Source: CBDCWT01 sp965223305
Lineage (GTDB): Bacteria > Planctomycetota > Planctomycetia > Pirellulales > Pirellulaceae
Assembly (NCBI GenBank): GCA_965223305.1
Contig: CBDCWT010000036.1
Span: 186,001 to 250,000, forward strand
Reading direction: 5' to 3'
Length of the DNA stretch: 64,000 nucleotides
Position numbers and translations under genes: made by a program. Numbering within the stretch: the first letter of the stretch is position 1; the number at the start of each line of letters is the position of its first letter. Below the pieces are notes generated by a model. The model saw only the letters and a program-made list of their open reading frames with translations. It ran no database searches and was not told where the DNA came from. This document shows, one piece after another, positions 55,586-63,844 of this stretch.

Positions 55586-57064
55586 TTGAAACTGGCCATC
55601 GGCGAGATCGATCTGGCGGTCCTCTGCCTCTATATCTGCGCCGCCGTCTTCATCGGGATCTGGGTCGGCCGTGGCCAACGCGATCTCTCTGGCTATCTAC
55701 TCGGCGGACGCGATCTACCGTGGTGGGCGATCCTAGGGTCGATCGTTGCCACCGAGACAAGCACCGCCACCGTGCTGAGCGTGCCCGGCGTCGCTTTCGC
55801 CAAAGAGACTGGTGATCTGGGGTTCTTACAGCTCACCTTCGGCTACATCCTCGGCCGCACACTGATCGTCTACTTCCTGCTGCCGCTCTACTTTCAGGGC
55901 AAGCTCTTCACGGCCTACCAGGTACTGGAGGATCGGTTCGGCGGTGCGACGAAGAAAACCGCATCGTTGATCTTCTTGGTGACCCGAAACCTGGGCGACG
56001 GCCTCCGGCTGTTTCTAGCCGCCGTTGCCCTGCAGAAAGTGATGGAGACTTGGCCGCTCGCCAGCTGTGTGATTGCGATGGGTGTCGTGACAATCGTCTA
56101 CACCGTCTTCGGAGGCATGAAATCGGTTGTCTGGAACGACTGCATCCAGCTGGTGATTTACATGGTCGGAGGCGTCATCGCGGCCTGGATCATCTTGAGC
56201 CGGCTTCCCAGCGGCTGGGAAACGCTGCAGGCCTACGGTCTGGAACACGGCAAGTTCCAGGTCATCGAGTGGCGGTTTCTGATCGGTGACCCGTATACCA
56301 TCTGGGCCGGTGTCATCGGCGGCATGTTCCTGACCTTGGGTACGCACGGAACTGACCAGATGATGGTGCAGCGTTACTTGTGCGCCCGTTCACAAGTCGA
56401 CGCCGGCCGGGCGTTGATTGCCAGCGGTTTTGTCGTGCTGCTCCAGTTTCTGCTCTTCTTGCTGTTGGGCGTGGGGCTGGCCTGTTTTTATGACCTCGAG
56501 TATCCCGGCCGAGTATTCGAAAAGGACCGGGAATTCGCCACTTTCATCGTCGAAGAAATGCCGAGAAATATCGGGATCGTGGGGCTGTTGCTGGCTGCCG
56601 TGTTTGCCGCCGCCATGTCGACTCTCTCGAGTTCACTGAACTCGTCCGCCAGCGCCGTGGTCAACGACTTCTGGGCAGCCAATCGGGCCAAAGAGGAGTC
56701 GGCCGAGAGTTTAGTACAGACAAGTCGGGTCGTCACCATACTGTTTGGAATCCTGCAAATCGGCATCGGTATTGCCGCTGACCGTTTCGACAGCCGAGTC
56801 GTAGGGAGCGCGCTCTCGATCGCCGGATTTTCAGCCGGGTTGCTGCTGGGCGTTTTCGCCCTGGGGGTTGTCACCCGGCGCGTTCAGCAGTCCGCTTGCT
56901 TAATCGGGTTGTTGGTCGGACTTGTCACTTTGCTGACGGTGGCGTTCGTCCTACCAAGGTTCAACTTGGCAGTTGCCTGGCCGTGGTGGGCGCTGATCGG
57001 GGGGGCCGCGACCTTCTTGGGTGGGGTGGTGAGCCAACAGGTTGTTGGCACGCGGCGGACCTAA
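55586..57064 (+). CDS. Sodium:solute symporter
   Basis: 492 aa, SSS family, about 13 membrane segments. The N-terminal part LAVLCLYICAAVFIGIWVGR, then SGYLLGGRDLPWWAILGSIV and ATETSTATVLSVPGVAF, is typical of the family (sodium site in segment 1 and after). The start is a TTG at 55586 because no ATG or GTG in frame gives a better N-terminus; the ribosome site is weak. Two NamZ-like muramidases follow 144 bp later on the same strand, so import of a muropeptide sugar such as MurNAc is a reasonable inference; the substrate is not shown. Confidence 0.88.
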   Translation: MKLAIGEIDLAVLCLYICAAVFIGIWVGRGQRDLSGYLLGGRDLPWWAILGSIVATETSTATVLSVPGVAFAKETGDLGFLQLTFGYILGRTLIVYFLLPLYFQGKLFTAYQVLEDRFGGATKKTASLIFLVTRNLGDGLRLFLAAVALQKVMETWPLASCVIAMGVVTIVYTVFGGMKSVVWNDCIQLVIYMVGGVIAAWIILSRLPSGWETLQAYGLEHGKFQVIEWRFLIGDPYTIWAGVIGGMFLTLGTHGTDQMMVQRYLCARSQVDAGRALIASGFVVLLQFLLFLLLGVGLACFYDLEYPGRVFEKDREFATFIVEEMPRNIGIVGLLLAAVFAAAMSTLSSSLNSSASAVVNDFWAANRAKEESAESLVQTSRVVTILFGILQIGIGIAADRFDSRVVGSALSIAGFSAGLLLGVFALGVVTRRVQQSACLIGLLVGLVTLLTVAFVLPRFNLAVAWPWWALIGGAATFLGGVVSQQVVGTRRT

Positions 57065-57208
57065 GAAAAGGGCTCGAAAAAATCGCGGATCGTCTTTGCT
57101 TCCGAGATGTGACGAAGGTAGCATCTTATCCGTTGGCCCGCCCGGGAGAGTTGCTTTGGCCAGAATCCAATGGCTGTCGTCAGCGGAATATTCACTTTGT
57201 GGGGGACG

Positions 57209-58504
57209 ATGATCATGAGCCATTCGACCAAGCGAGATGCGTCTGAAACATATCTCGCCAGACAGACGATCACACTCGGTACGGTCCTGCTCTTGTTGTT
57301 TAGCGCGGCCGTCGCCGCTCCGGTTCTCGTCCGCGCGGCCGACCAACGCGAGACTGCAGCGGCTACCGAAAGTCACGCAGTGCTGACTGGAATTGACGTG
57401 CTTCGCGAGCGTGCCTTTGAGCCGCTGGCCGGACGTCGTGTGGGGCTGATCACCAACCACACGGGGATGACGCGCGACGGGAAGAGCACGGTAGATGTGT
57501 TGCGATCCGCGGACAACGTGGAGCTTGTCACGCTGTTCAGTCCTGAGCACGGCATCGCAGGGCTGTTAGACCAGGCGAATGTCCCGGATAGCCGAGACGA
57601 CAAGTCGGGCATCCAGATCGTCAGTCTGTACGGAGCCACGAGGCGGCCAACGGCGGAAGCGGTGCGGAACCTCGACACGCTGGTGTTTGATATCCAGGAC
57701 ATCGGCTGTCGCTTCTACACGTATATATCGACGATGGGCGAAGCGATGCGAGCCGCCGCGGAGTTTGATCTCCGCTTCGTCGTCTTAGATCGTCCCAATC
57801 CGATCAACGGGTCAGATGTTGGCGGCCCCGTGCTCGATCCCGGCCGCGAGTCCTTTGTCGGATTTCACTCGATACCTGTCCGGCATGGGATGACGGTCGG
57901 CGAGCTGGCCATGATGTTCAACGAAGAGCTGGAGCTGGACGTGGACCTGACGGTCGTCGAGGTGGCCAACTGGACGCGAGGCGAATTCTACGACTCGACG
58001 GGCCTGCTATGGATCAACCCCTCGCCGAACATGCGCAGCCTCACGGAAGCTCTGCTCTACCCCGGCGTCGGGCTGCTGGAGACGACGAACCTCTCCGTGG
58101 GCCGCGGAACCGACACGCCTTTCGAGGTCTTCGGTGCGCCTTGGATCGACGGTCAGCAGCTGGCAGGCGTACTCAACGATGCTGGCCTACCGGGGGTACG
58201 CTTCGTGCCGTTGCGGTTCACTCCGAGAGCGAGTAAGTTCTCGGGCGAAACGTGTGGCGGCGTCAACATCATCGTCACCGACCGCGCCGCTTTCGAACCG
58301 CTGCTCGCCGGATGGGAGATCGCTCGGCAGCTGGCTCTGCTCTATCCGGAAACCTGGGAACTGAGCAGATACCAGCGGCTGTTGGGCGATGAACAGGTCT
58401 TGTCGAAGATCCGCGCGGGGGCGACTGCTGCGGAAATCCGCGCGAGCTACCAAGCCGAGCTTTCTGCTTTTCTGCAGCGAAGGGCAAAGTACCTGCTCTA
58501 TTGA
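57209..58504 (+). CDS. namZ: Exported exo-beta-N-acetylmuramidase, NamZ/DUF1343 family
   Basis: About 431 aa (ATG 57209; ATG 57215 also possible) after a GGGGGA site. A signal peptide (TITLGTVLLLLFSAAVAAPV) is followed by the DUF1343 domain: GIDVLRERAFEPLAGRRVGL, ITNHTGMTRDG, TLFSPEHGIAG, DTLVFDIQDIGCRFYTYIST, VVLDRPNPINGSDVGGPVLD, SPNMRSLTEALLYPGVGLLE and TNLSVGRGTDTPFEVFGAPW. The characterised relative NamZ releases MurNAc from the non-reducing end of peptidoglycan fragments. The product is probably exported and works on cell-wall turnover products. It lies 11 bp upstream of a second family member. Confidence 0.9.
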   Translation: MIMSHSTKRDASETYLARQTITLGTVLLLLFSAAVAAPVLVRAADQRETAAATESHAVLTGIDVLRERAFEPLAGRRVGLITNHTGMTRDGKSTVDVLRSADNVELVTLFSPEHGIAGLLDQANVPDSRDDKSGIQIVSLYGATRRPTAEAVRNLDTLVFDIQDIGCRFYTYISTMGEAMRAAAEFDLRFVVLDRPNPINGSDVGGPVLDPGRESFVGFHSIPVRHGMTVGELAMMFNEELELDVDLTVVEVANWTRGEFYDSTGLLWINPSPNMRSLTEALLYPGVGLLETTNLSVGRGTDTPFEVFGAPWIDGQQLAGVLNDAGLPGVRFVPLRFTPRASKFSGETCGGVNIIVTDRAAFEPLLAGWEIARQLALLYPETWELSRYQRLLGDEQVLSKIRAGATAAEIRASYQAELSAFLQRRAKYLLY

Positions 58505-58514
58505 CCGACCGCTC

Positions 58515-59702
58515 ATGCCGCGACAAAACGTAGTTCAACTCGGTCTCGACTGCTGCCTGGATCGTCCTCCGTCTGTTCTCGCTGGCGCGAAGTTCGGTTT
58601 GCTGATGAACCAGGCGTCCGTTGGCGGCGGACTGAGGTATGCGTGTGACGCCTTGGCGGAGCGGCTGCCTGGTCAGCTGGTCGCGATCTTCTCGCCGCAG
58701 CATGGCTTGTGGTGTGAAGAGCAGGACAACATGATCGAGACACCTCATTCGATCTATGCCCCGCTCCAAATTCCTCTCTATAGTCTCTACAGCGAGACCC
58801 GCAGCCCCACGCCCGAAATGCTGGCTGATTTGGATTGCCTGGTGATCGATCTGCAAGACGTTGGCACTCGCGTTTACACCTTCGTTTGGACGGTCACTCA
58901 CTGCCTGGCAGTCTGCGCCGCCGTGGATCTCCCCGTCGTATTGTTAGACCGCCCGAACCCTCTGGGCGGCTTAGTGGTCGAAGGCCCCCTGCTGGATTCA
59001 GCTTTCACGAGCTTTGTAGGAATGGCTGCGATCCCGATGCGGCACGCTTTGACACTTGGCGAACTGGCCTGCTTCCTCAACCAGCAGCTCGAGATTCAGG
59101 CGTCGCTCGAAGTTGTGCCGATGTCCGGCTGGCGACGTGAGATGTACTGGCCAGACACGGGTCTGAGTTGGGTCCTGCCTTCTCCCAACATGCCTCGTTT
59201 TGAGACAGCGCTGGTCTATCCCGGACAGGTCTTGCTCGAGGGGACCAATCTCTCCGAAGGTCGGGGCACCACGATTCCGTTTGAAGTGACCGGGGCGCCG
59301 TTCGTGGACCAACAGGCGTTGGTCGAGGAGCTGAACCGCTTCGAGTTGCCGGGGCTCGAAGCGCGCCCAATCCGCTTTCGTCCGACCTTCAACAAGTGGC
59401 AACACCAGAGCTGTGGTGGCATCACGCTGACGCCGTCGGATAGCTGGGCGCAAGTTCGTAGCTACGCGACGACGCTCGCGGTGTTAGCCGCGGTTCACCG
59501 CCTGTGGCCTGAGCAGTTTCAGCTGAATCCACCTCCGTATGAATACGAAACCGAGAAGCTGCCGCTGGACATTTTGAGCGGCGGCGATCAGTTGAGCGGC
59601 CGATTCCGCCTCGGTCCACTCGCTGAATCAGATGTTGCCGAGCTCGCGGCGCTCGATTGCGATGGTTGGAGGGAGGCGACGTGCGAGTTTTTGATGTATT
59701 AG
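58515..59702 (+). CDS. Second NamZ/DUF1343 family protein, no signal peptide
   Basis: 395 aa from the ATG at 58515; the frame is open further upstream but overlaps the first gene. DUF1343 motifs are conserved: KFGLLMNQASVGGGLRYACD, IFSPQHGLW, DCLVIDLQDVGTRVYTFVWT, VVLLDRPNPLGG, SPNMPRFETALVYPGQVLLE and TNLSEGRGTTIPFEVTGAPF. Unlike its upstream neighbour it starts directly with the domain and has no signal peptide, so it may work in the cytoplasm on imported disaccharides, or on a different substrate. Only 10 bp separate the two genes. Confidence 0.87.
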   Translation: MPRQNVVQLGLDCCLDRPPSVLAGAKFGLLMNQASVGGGLRYACDALAERLPGQLVAIFSPQHGLWCEEQDNMIETPHSIYAPLQIPLYSLYSETRSPTPEMLADLDCLVIDLQDVGTRVYTFVWTVTHCLAVCAAVDLPVVLLDRPNPLGGLVVEGPLLDSAFTSFVGMAAIPMRHALTLGELACFLNQQLEIQASLEVVPMSGWRREMYWPDTGLSWVLPSPNMPRFETALVYPGQVLLEGTNLSEGRGTTIPFEVTGAPFVDQQALVEELNRFELPGLEARPIRFRPTFNKWQHQSCGGITLTPSDSWAQVRSYATTLAVLAAVHRLWPEQFQLNPPPYEYETEKLPLDILSGGDQLSGRFRLGPLAESDVAELAALDCDGWREATCEFLMY

Positions 59703-59738
59703 CGCGAGCGTCTTACGCGACTGTGGCAGCGCTTTCGG

Positions 59739-60190
59739 CTCGGCAGGAGCCTCGCCCTCCCGAGCGTCTTGCGCGACTGTGACGGTGGATGTGATGGGGT
59801 GTCCCGCCGCGGAGACAGGATTTACAGGATCAACAGGATGATCCGGTCCGTGGTACAAGATCAGCCGCTGGGCGTAGGTTAGGCGTTCGCCGGCGCGTGC
59901 CGGAACGGTGCGGCGTGGCCATTGCACTTTATGGACGGCTTTTCCGCCGCTTGTTCCGGCCTACTACTAGCCCACGGTTTCCACCGAGTACTCCGATGTG
60001 CTTTCGGCTCGGCGGGAGCCTCGCCCTCCCGAGCGTCTTGCTCGACTGTTACGGTGGATGTGATGGGGTGTCACACCCCGTTCACCGCAGCACCAACGGT
60101 GTACGCCTTCGGGCCACCATCAGCCGGAATGCGTTAGCATCCGGTTTTTGATGGCAACCGTGGGCTAACGCCCAGCGGCTGATTTTGTAG
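59739..60190. repeat. Intergenic repeat cluster
   Basis: Two 65-bp direct repeats (59740 and 60007) start GGCTCGGCAGGAGCCTCGCC or GGCTCGGCGGGAGCCTCGCC and run through CTCCCGAGCGTCTTG to GGATGTGATGGGGTGTC; a third relative is at 39536. Next to them are CAGCCGCTGGGCGT (about 59863) and the pair CCGGAATGCGTTAGCATCCG / GTGGGCTAACGCCCAGCGGC (60122-60180), which can fold back. No gene is supported in 59703-60250. Confidence 0.7.
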
Positions 60191-60249
60191 CGCGCGCCAT
60201 GCTGTCGATCCCTTAAATCGTGCAAGAAGGCCGAAGCACGAGAGTCAAC

Positions 60250-60285
60250 AAAAAAAGGCTCGTCTCTCACTTCGAGAGACGAGCC
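60250..60285 (-). terminator. Intrinsic terminator on the minus strand
   Basis: A perfect 12-bp stem, GGCTCGTCTCTC (60257-60268) against GAGAGACGAGCC (60274-60285), with a 5-nt loop and seven A (60250-60256), which are T on the transcribed minus strand. It ends the candidate structured RNA. No other minus-strand gene lies upstream within 1 kb. Confidence 0.85.
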
Positions 60286-60425
60286 CGTTTGGACTCGCAA
60301 ATCGATCAATAGGTGATCTGTTCACGAGCTGGTGGCTGCCTAAGAGGCCGGCAGCCCGCCGACTGCCGTCAGGCAGCGCCACCTCGTTGGCTAGTACAGA
60401 AATAGTTCACTAGATCACCTCCTTT
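60251..60425 (-). ncRNA. Candidate structured small RNA with terminator
   Basis: Reading on the minus strand it begins AAAGGAGGTGATC (60425-60413) and ends in an intrinsic terminator. AGGTGATC (60420-60413) can pair with GATCACCT (60318-60311), closing a multi-helix structure. Inside, the segment from ACGAGGTGGC (near 60387) to GCCACCAGCTCGT (near 60324-60336) and a GC-rich hairpin (CCTGACGGCAG, GGGCTGCCGGCC) can form further stems. No Rfam class is recognised by eye. It contains a 13-codon ORF with a perfect ribosome site, so a leader-type or dual-function RNA is possible. Confidence 0.5.
60369..60410 (-). CDS. 13-codon ORF with a perfect Shine-Dalgarno
   Basis: GTG at 60410 follows AAAGGAGGTGATC with 7 nt between GGAGG and the start, an almost full anti-SD complement. 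It encodes MNYFCTSQRGGAA and stops. The ribosome site is the same segment that can pair with 60311-60318, so translation could be hidden by folding. No gene follows on this strand, so it is not an ordinary leader peptide. Confidence 0.35.
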   Translation of the reverse strand: MNYFCTSQRGGAA

Positions 60426-60809
60426 CCAACTAGAATCTCCCCGCTTCGACCGCGGTTGCCAATAGATGCGGACACCTCGCGGGCCTCTAGTCCGTCGTGT
60501 TGCGTAATCACGACCCGATACCTGTATGATTTCCAGAAGGAACGCTGTTGGCAAGACGGATTTTGCTGGCGTTGACGATTTTGTCGCCGCTCGGGCGATC
60601 CCAGGAAAAGCCGCTGCCGGCGTGGAAATCGACTGGAATCCTCGACTGGCGGGGACGATAACCACAATACCAGCCCGCCCTTGCGATTCAGGGACCCCCG
60701 TTGGGCTGAGCGGTGGTTACCCGCTGCTAGCTGGGGAGTCGATAGGCAGAACGACAGCGAATTCATGAGTTTTTCGTAGGTGAAAGCAGGCGAATTCGCC
60801 GGGTACTCG

Positions 60810-60905
60810 TAAACGCGAAGCGTCAGCGAGGCAGAGTTGATGTACCAACGCAAGTTGTTCCCTCGCTTACGCTTCGGGTTCCGATTCAGCTAAAGGCGCA
60901 ACTTC
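60810..60905. repeat. NPKRQRG-type palindromic repeat
   Basis: GCGAAGCGTCAGCGAGGCAG (about 60814) and TTCCCTCGCTTACGCTTCGG followed by GTTCCG (about 60867) form imperfect inverted arms. A partial third arm, CTTACGCTTCGGGCTCCG, is near 60911. Same family as the sequence inside lhr and at 63420-63700. Nothing else is seen between 60430 and 61013. Confidence 0.7.
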
Positions 60906-61013
60906 AAAAACTTACGCTTCGGGCTCCGCCGGCTGCCGGCCATCCCCAGCCTAAGGTTGTGACACCGGGTGCCCGCACAGGTTCGTTCGTTTCTTTTGAT
61001 CGGGAGCATCAAG

Positions 61014-61415
61014 ATGCCTGAGAGTCCGGAATTGTCCGAATACATGACTCAGCTGGCGAACGACATTCTGGTGTGGGTCGGTTTTGGAACCATTGTTGGG
61101 CTGTTGGCGAAGGCTATCATGCCCGGCAAAGACCCCGGTGGGGCCGTGGCCACACTGATGATGGGGATCGGCGGGACGGTGATCGGCTGCGGCATCGTTT
61201 CCTTCTTCTATGAGGGAAGACGGGTGACTCCGATCAGCCCGATCGGGCTGGCGGTCGCCACGGCGGGCGCGTTCATCATCCTCTTCTTCTACCGATTGCT
61301 CTCCGGTTTCATCATTCACGAGGGCGAGGACGAAACGCCGCGCCGCCGCGTCCGAAGCTACTCCAGGCGCCGCCGCAGACGTCGTCGCCACCTAGAACCG
61401 CTGTACGACGAGTGA
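61014..61415 (+). CDS. GlsB/YeaQ/YmgE-type (transglycosylase-associated) membrane protein
   Basis: 133 aa from the ATG at 61014. Three membrane segments with the family pattern: WVGFGTIVGLLAKAIMPGKD, GGAVATLMMGIGGTVIGCGI and GLAVATAGAFIILFFYRLLS. The C-terminal 30 residues are an Arg-rich tail (RRRVRSYSRRRRRRRRHLEP) not usual in the family, which is normally about 80-90 aa. The family is stress-induced in many bacteria; its biochemical role is unknown. The gene stands alone and converges with the cytochrome gene (17 bp). Confidence 0.8.
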   Translation: MPESPELSEYMTQLANDILVWVGFGTIVGLLAKAIMPGKDPGGAVATLMMGIGGTVIGCGIVSFFYEGRRVTPISPIGLAVATAGAFIILFFYRLLSGFIIHEGEDETPRRRVRSYSRRRRRRRRHLEPLYDE

Positions 61416-61432
61416 GCCACAGGTGCCACGAG

Positions 61433-63373
61433 TCAGCGAACTGCTGATGCCCGAATCCATCTCTGGTGGTTCGTGGACGCCTGTTTTGTGCCCGACAGAG
61501 ACTGGCAATAGTGGACTAGCTCGATCAGTTCTTCGTCCGAGACACCCGCGGCAGCAGGATGTGGTGTGCCAGGCATGCCCAGGGCGATCCTCAGGAACAA
61601 CTGGGCGCTGTCGTCTCCGCTCTTCAAAGGGTCGTGAACCAGGTCGCGTGGGCGGACTGGATGGTTGTCGTCGTCGAAGAGCAAAACGTCCGCTGCCCCA
61701 GAGCCAGTCTCTCCGTGACACTGATGGCAGCCAAGCCGAGTATAGTGTTCCCGGCCTCGCTGCAGCGAATTCGAGCTGGGCAGCCCGATTGCCGGCGGGT
61801 CGATCGGCGCCAATGTCGCCGTTCTGCTTTCGACAAATGCCAGCACCTCTTGTTCTGTGGGCTCCTGGTCCGCCCCAGCCTGCATCTCGGTGAACTGCGT
61901 TCTGAGTCCCTCCGCATGGAGTCGCAGTACTTCAGTGGCCAGTAGACGGCGATCCGCCTCGTTTAGCTGCCGAAACGCTGGCATGGATGTTCCGGGGAGC
62001 CCGTGTTCGATCACTCGCTCGACATCGTCAAGCGTGGGTGCACGGTTACGCGTGCTGACCATGCGAAACCGTTCGCGCAAGAAATTGCGGGCTCTGGGAA
62101 ACAGGTGCCGCGCACCGCGTCCGTTGGCTCCGCCGTGTTCGCCGTGGCAGGCGGCACAGTGTTGGAGATATAGCTCGCGAGCTGATCGATCCGAACCGAT
62201 CCGATCCGGGGCGGAGTTCTGTGGGGGCGGCGGGCCGGCTTGCAAACGCTGCAATTCAGCGGACGCTTCCCGGTCAAGTGGATCGATTGAGACCCGCAAT
62301 TGCAGGTCATACGAGCGGACCGAATGAAAAGAGACTGCTTCGTAGCGATCGATCATCGCGCGGGCCCGCATGGGCTCGCCAGTCAGATGGGCTGCGATGG
62401 CCGCCGGCAAGAGCTGTTCCGGGTCAACGTCACCTACCGGGCGGTCTCCGGACAACCATCGCGCAGCAGCCGTGTAGTGGCCCGATTCCAACTCGAGCTG
62501 GCCCATTTCGCGCACAGCAACTTCGAGCGGTTCTGTCCCGGTGACCAGTGGATCGAGAAGTTGCTGGGCTTGCCCGCGGCGGTTCAGCTGTCGCAGCGCT
62601 CGGGCCAATCCCAACCTGGCGATTTGGCTCGTAGGGGAGCGCCGCAATGACTCAGCGTGCTGTTCGACCGCCTCCGGGATGCGGCCCTGCATTTCGAGCA
62701 GCTCTGCGATCACCTTTCTCGCTAGTTCGTGGTCGGGCTCCCGCTCCAGTGTCTCGCGGAATCGGTCCAAAGCCTGCGGGTACGCTTGGAGCTGCAACCA
62801 GTAGAATCCCCACAGGTACGAGAGGTGCGAGTCATCCGCGTGACCGCGCTGCCACCTGGTGAGAAACTGCTCGGCGGAGGCGTAGTCTCCTCTGGCCAGA
62901 AAATGATCCAGCAGGGTCGTCGCCACATCGTCTGGCGCGACGCCCGCGGCCAGCAATTCAGCTTCGGCTCCGCCGACCCAGGGATAGTCGTCTCCTGATC
63001 GCAACAAGCTGAGGGCAATCTCGCGTTCGACGCGAACCGCAGGAACGCCGGCGGATTCGGCGGCCTCCATCGAACGCCGCCATTTACCCATTTCACCCCA
63101 GCGGCGAAAACAAACCGCGCGCAGCAGCTCCAATTCACCGTCCGCGGGCGTCAGCCGGACAGCTCGATCAAGCCACTGCTGTGCTGAGCTGATCGCCCAC
63201 TTTTCCAACGCATGCGAGGCTTTGTTTTTGAAGTATCGCGCTACGGTGGTCGGACCGTACAGGAAAGCAAGTATGATCAGGGACGCGAGGATGACGATCG
63301 GTACCGTTCGTCTCCACAAGCGGGCTGATTGGCGATGGCGTTCCATGGGAATCGGGGTACTCTCGGCTGTCAA
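61433..63373 (-). CDS. Membrane-anchored TPR protein fused to two cytochrome c domains
   Basis: 646 aa. An N-terminal anchor (RTVPIVILASLIILAFLYGP) is followed by TPR-like repeats (about residues 45-360: AQQWLDRAVRLTPADGELEL, AYPQALDRFRETLEREPDHE, GRIPEAVEQHAESLRRSPTS). Two cytochrome c domains follow, with heme sites CAACHGEHGG (about 406) and CHQCHGETGSG (about 548), each with a distal Met region (MPAFRQL and the later GMPGTPHP). The protein would sit in the periplasm on the membrane and carry electrons; the TPR part suggests a scaffold. A start at the second Met (residue 10) is possible. The next gene is divergent. Confidence 0.85.
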   Translation of the reverse strand: MTAESTPIPMERHRQSARLWRRTVPIVILASLIILAFLYGPTTVARYFKNKASHALEKWAISSAQQWLDRAVRLTPADGELELLRAVCFRRWGEMGKWRRSMEAAESAGVPAVRVEREIALSLLRSGDDYPWVGGAEAELLAAGVAPDDVATTLLDHFLARGDYASAEQFLTRWQRGHADDSHLSYLWGFYWLQLQAYPQALDRFRETLEREPDHELARKVIAELLEMQGRIPEAVEQHAESLRRSPTSQIARLGLARALRQLNRRGQAQQLLDPLVTGTEPLEVAVREMGQLELESGHYTAAARWLSGDRPVGDVDPEQLLPAAIAAHLTGEPMRARAMIDRYEAVSFHSVRSYDLQLRVSIDPLDREASAELQRLQAGPPPPQNSAPDRIGSDRSARELYLQHCAACHGEHGGANGRGARHLFPRARNFLRERFRMVSTRNRAPTLDDVERVIEHGLPGTSMPAFRQLNEADRRLLATEVLRLHAEGLRTQFTEMQAGADQEPTEQEVLAFVESRTATLAPIDPPAIGLPSSNSLQRGREHYTRLGCHQCHGETGSGAADVLLFDDDNHPVRPRDLVHDPLKSGDDSAQLFLRIALGMPGTPHPAAAGVSDEELIELVHYCQSLSGTKQASTNHQRWIRASAVR

Positions 63374-63419
63374 CCGATCTCGCTGGCGGGTGTATAATAG
63401 CGAACTTGCCGCGGCCTTC

Positions 63420-63700
63420 GTAAGTGCGAGGCGTTAGCGAGGGACTGATTCGCGTTGGCGCGCCAACGGCCCGCGCCGACGCTTTTTGAAGTTGCGCATT
63501 TCGCCACAATCGGAACCCGAAGCATAAGCGAGGGAACAACTTGCGATGGTACATCTAACTCCCCTCGCTGACGCTTCGGGTTACGAAGACGCGACAAATT
63601 CAAACTCTTGTCCCTGCCAGATGCCGAAAAAGCGCAACTTCAAAGAGCGTAAGCGTGGGACTGACTTGCATTGGTACACCAACTCCCCCTCGCTGACGCT
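63420..63700. repeat. NPKRQRG-type repeats, three units
   Basis: Arms such as GTGCGAGGCGTTAGCGAGGG (63425), CGGAACCCGAAGCATAAGCG (63511), CCCTCGCTGACGCTTCGGGT (63572) and CCCTCGCTGACGCTTTCGGG (63687) alternate in orientation, so the region can fold into two or three hairpins. It fills the 470-bp gap between the divergent cytochrome gene and the gene at 63845. The rest of the gap shows no gene. Confidence 0.7.
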
Positions 63701-63844
63701 TTCGGGTTACGAGAACGCGATAGAATTCGACAGCTAGTCCCTGCGGAGAGGGAAAAGCGCAACTTCAAAACTTGGAACTTTGCGCTGCCGACGTTTGAGA
63801 CGACGCTGGGCGGCCCAACGAGAGTCTACGGGACAACACCGTTC

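Noticed and set aside
60413..60425. GATCACCTCCTTT on the plus strand looks like the 3' end of a 16S rRNA gene
   Set aside because: No 16S sequence precedes it; the upstream plus-strand DNA has no conserved rRNA segments. On the minus strand the same bases are a strong ribosome site.
63546..63737. Short plus-strand ORF in the NPKRQRG repeat region
   Set aside because: Translation of palindromic repeats; no ribosome site.
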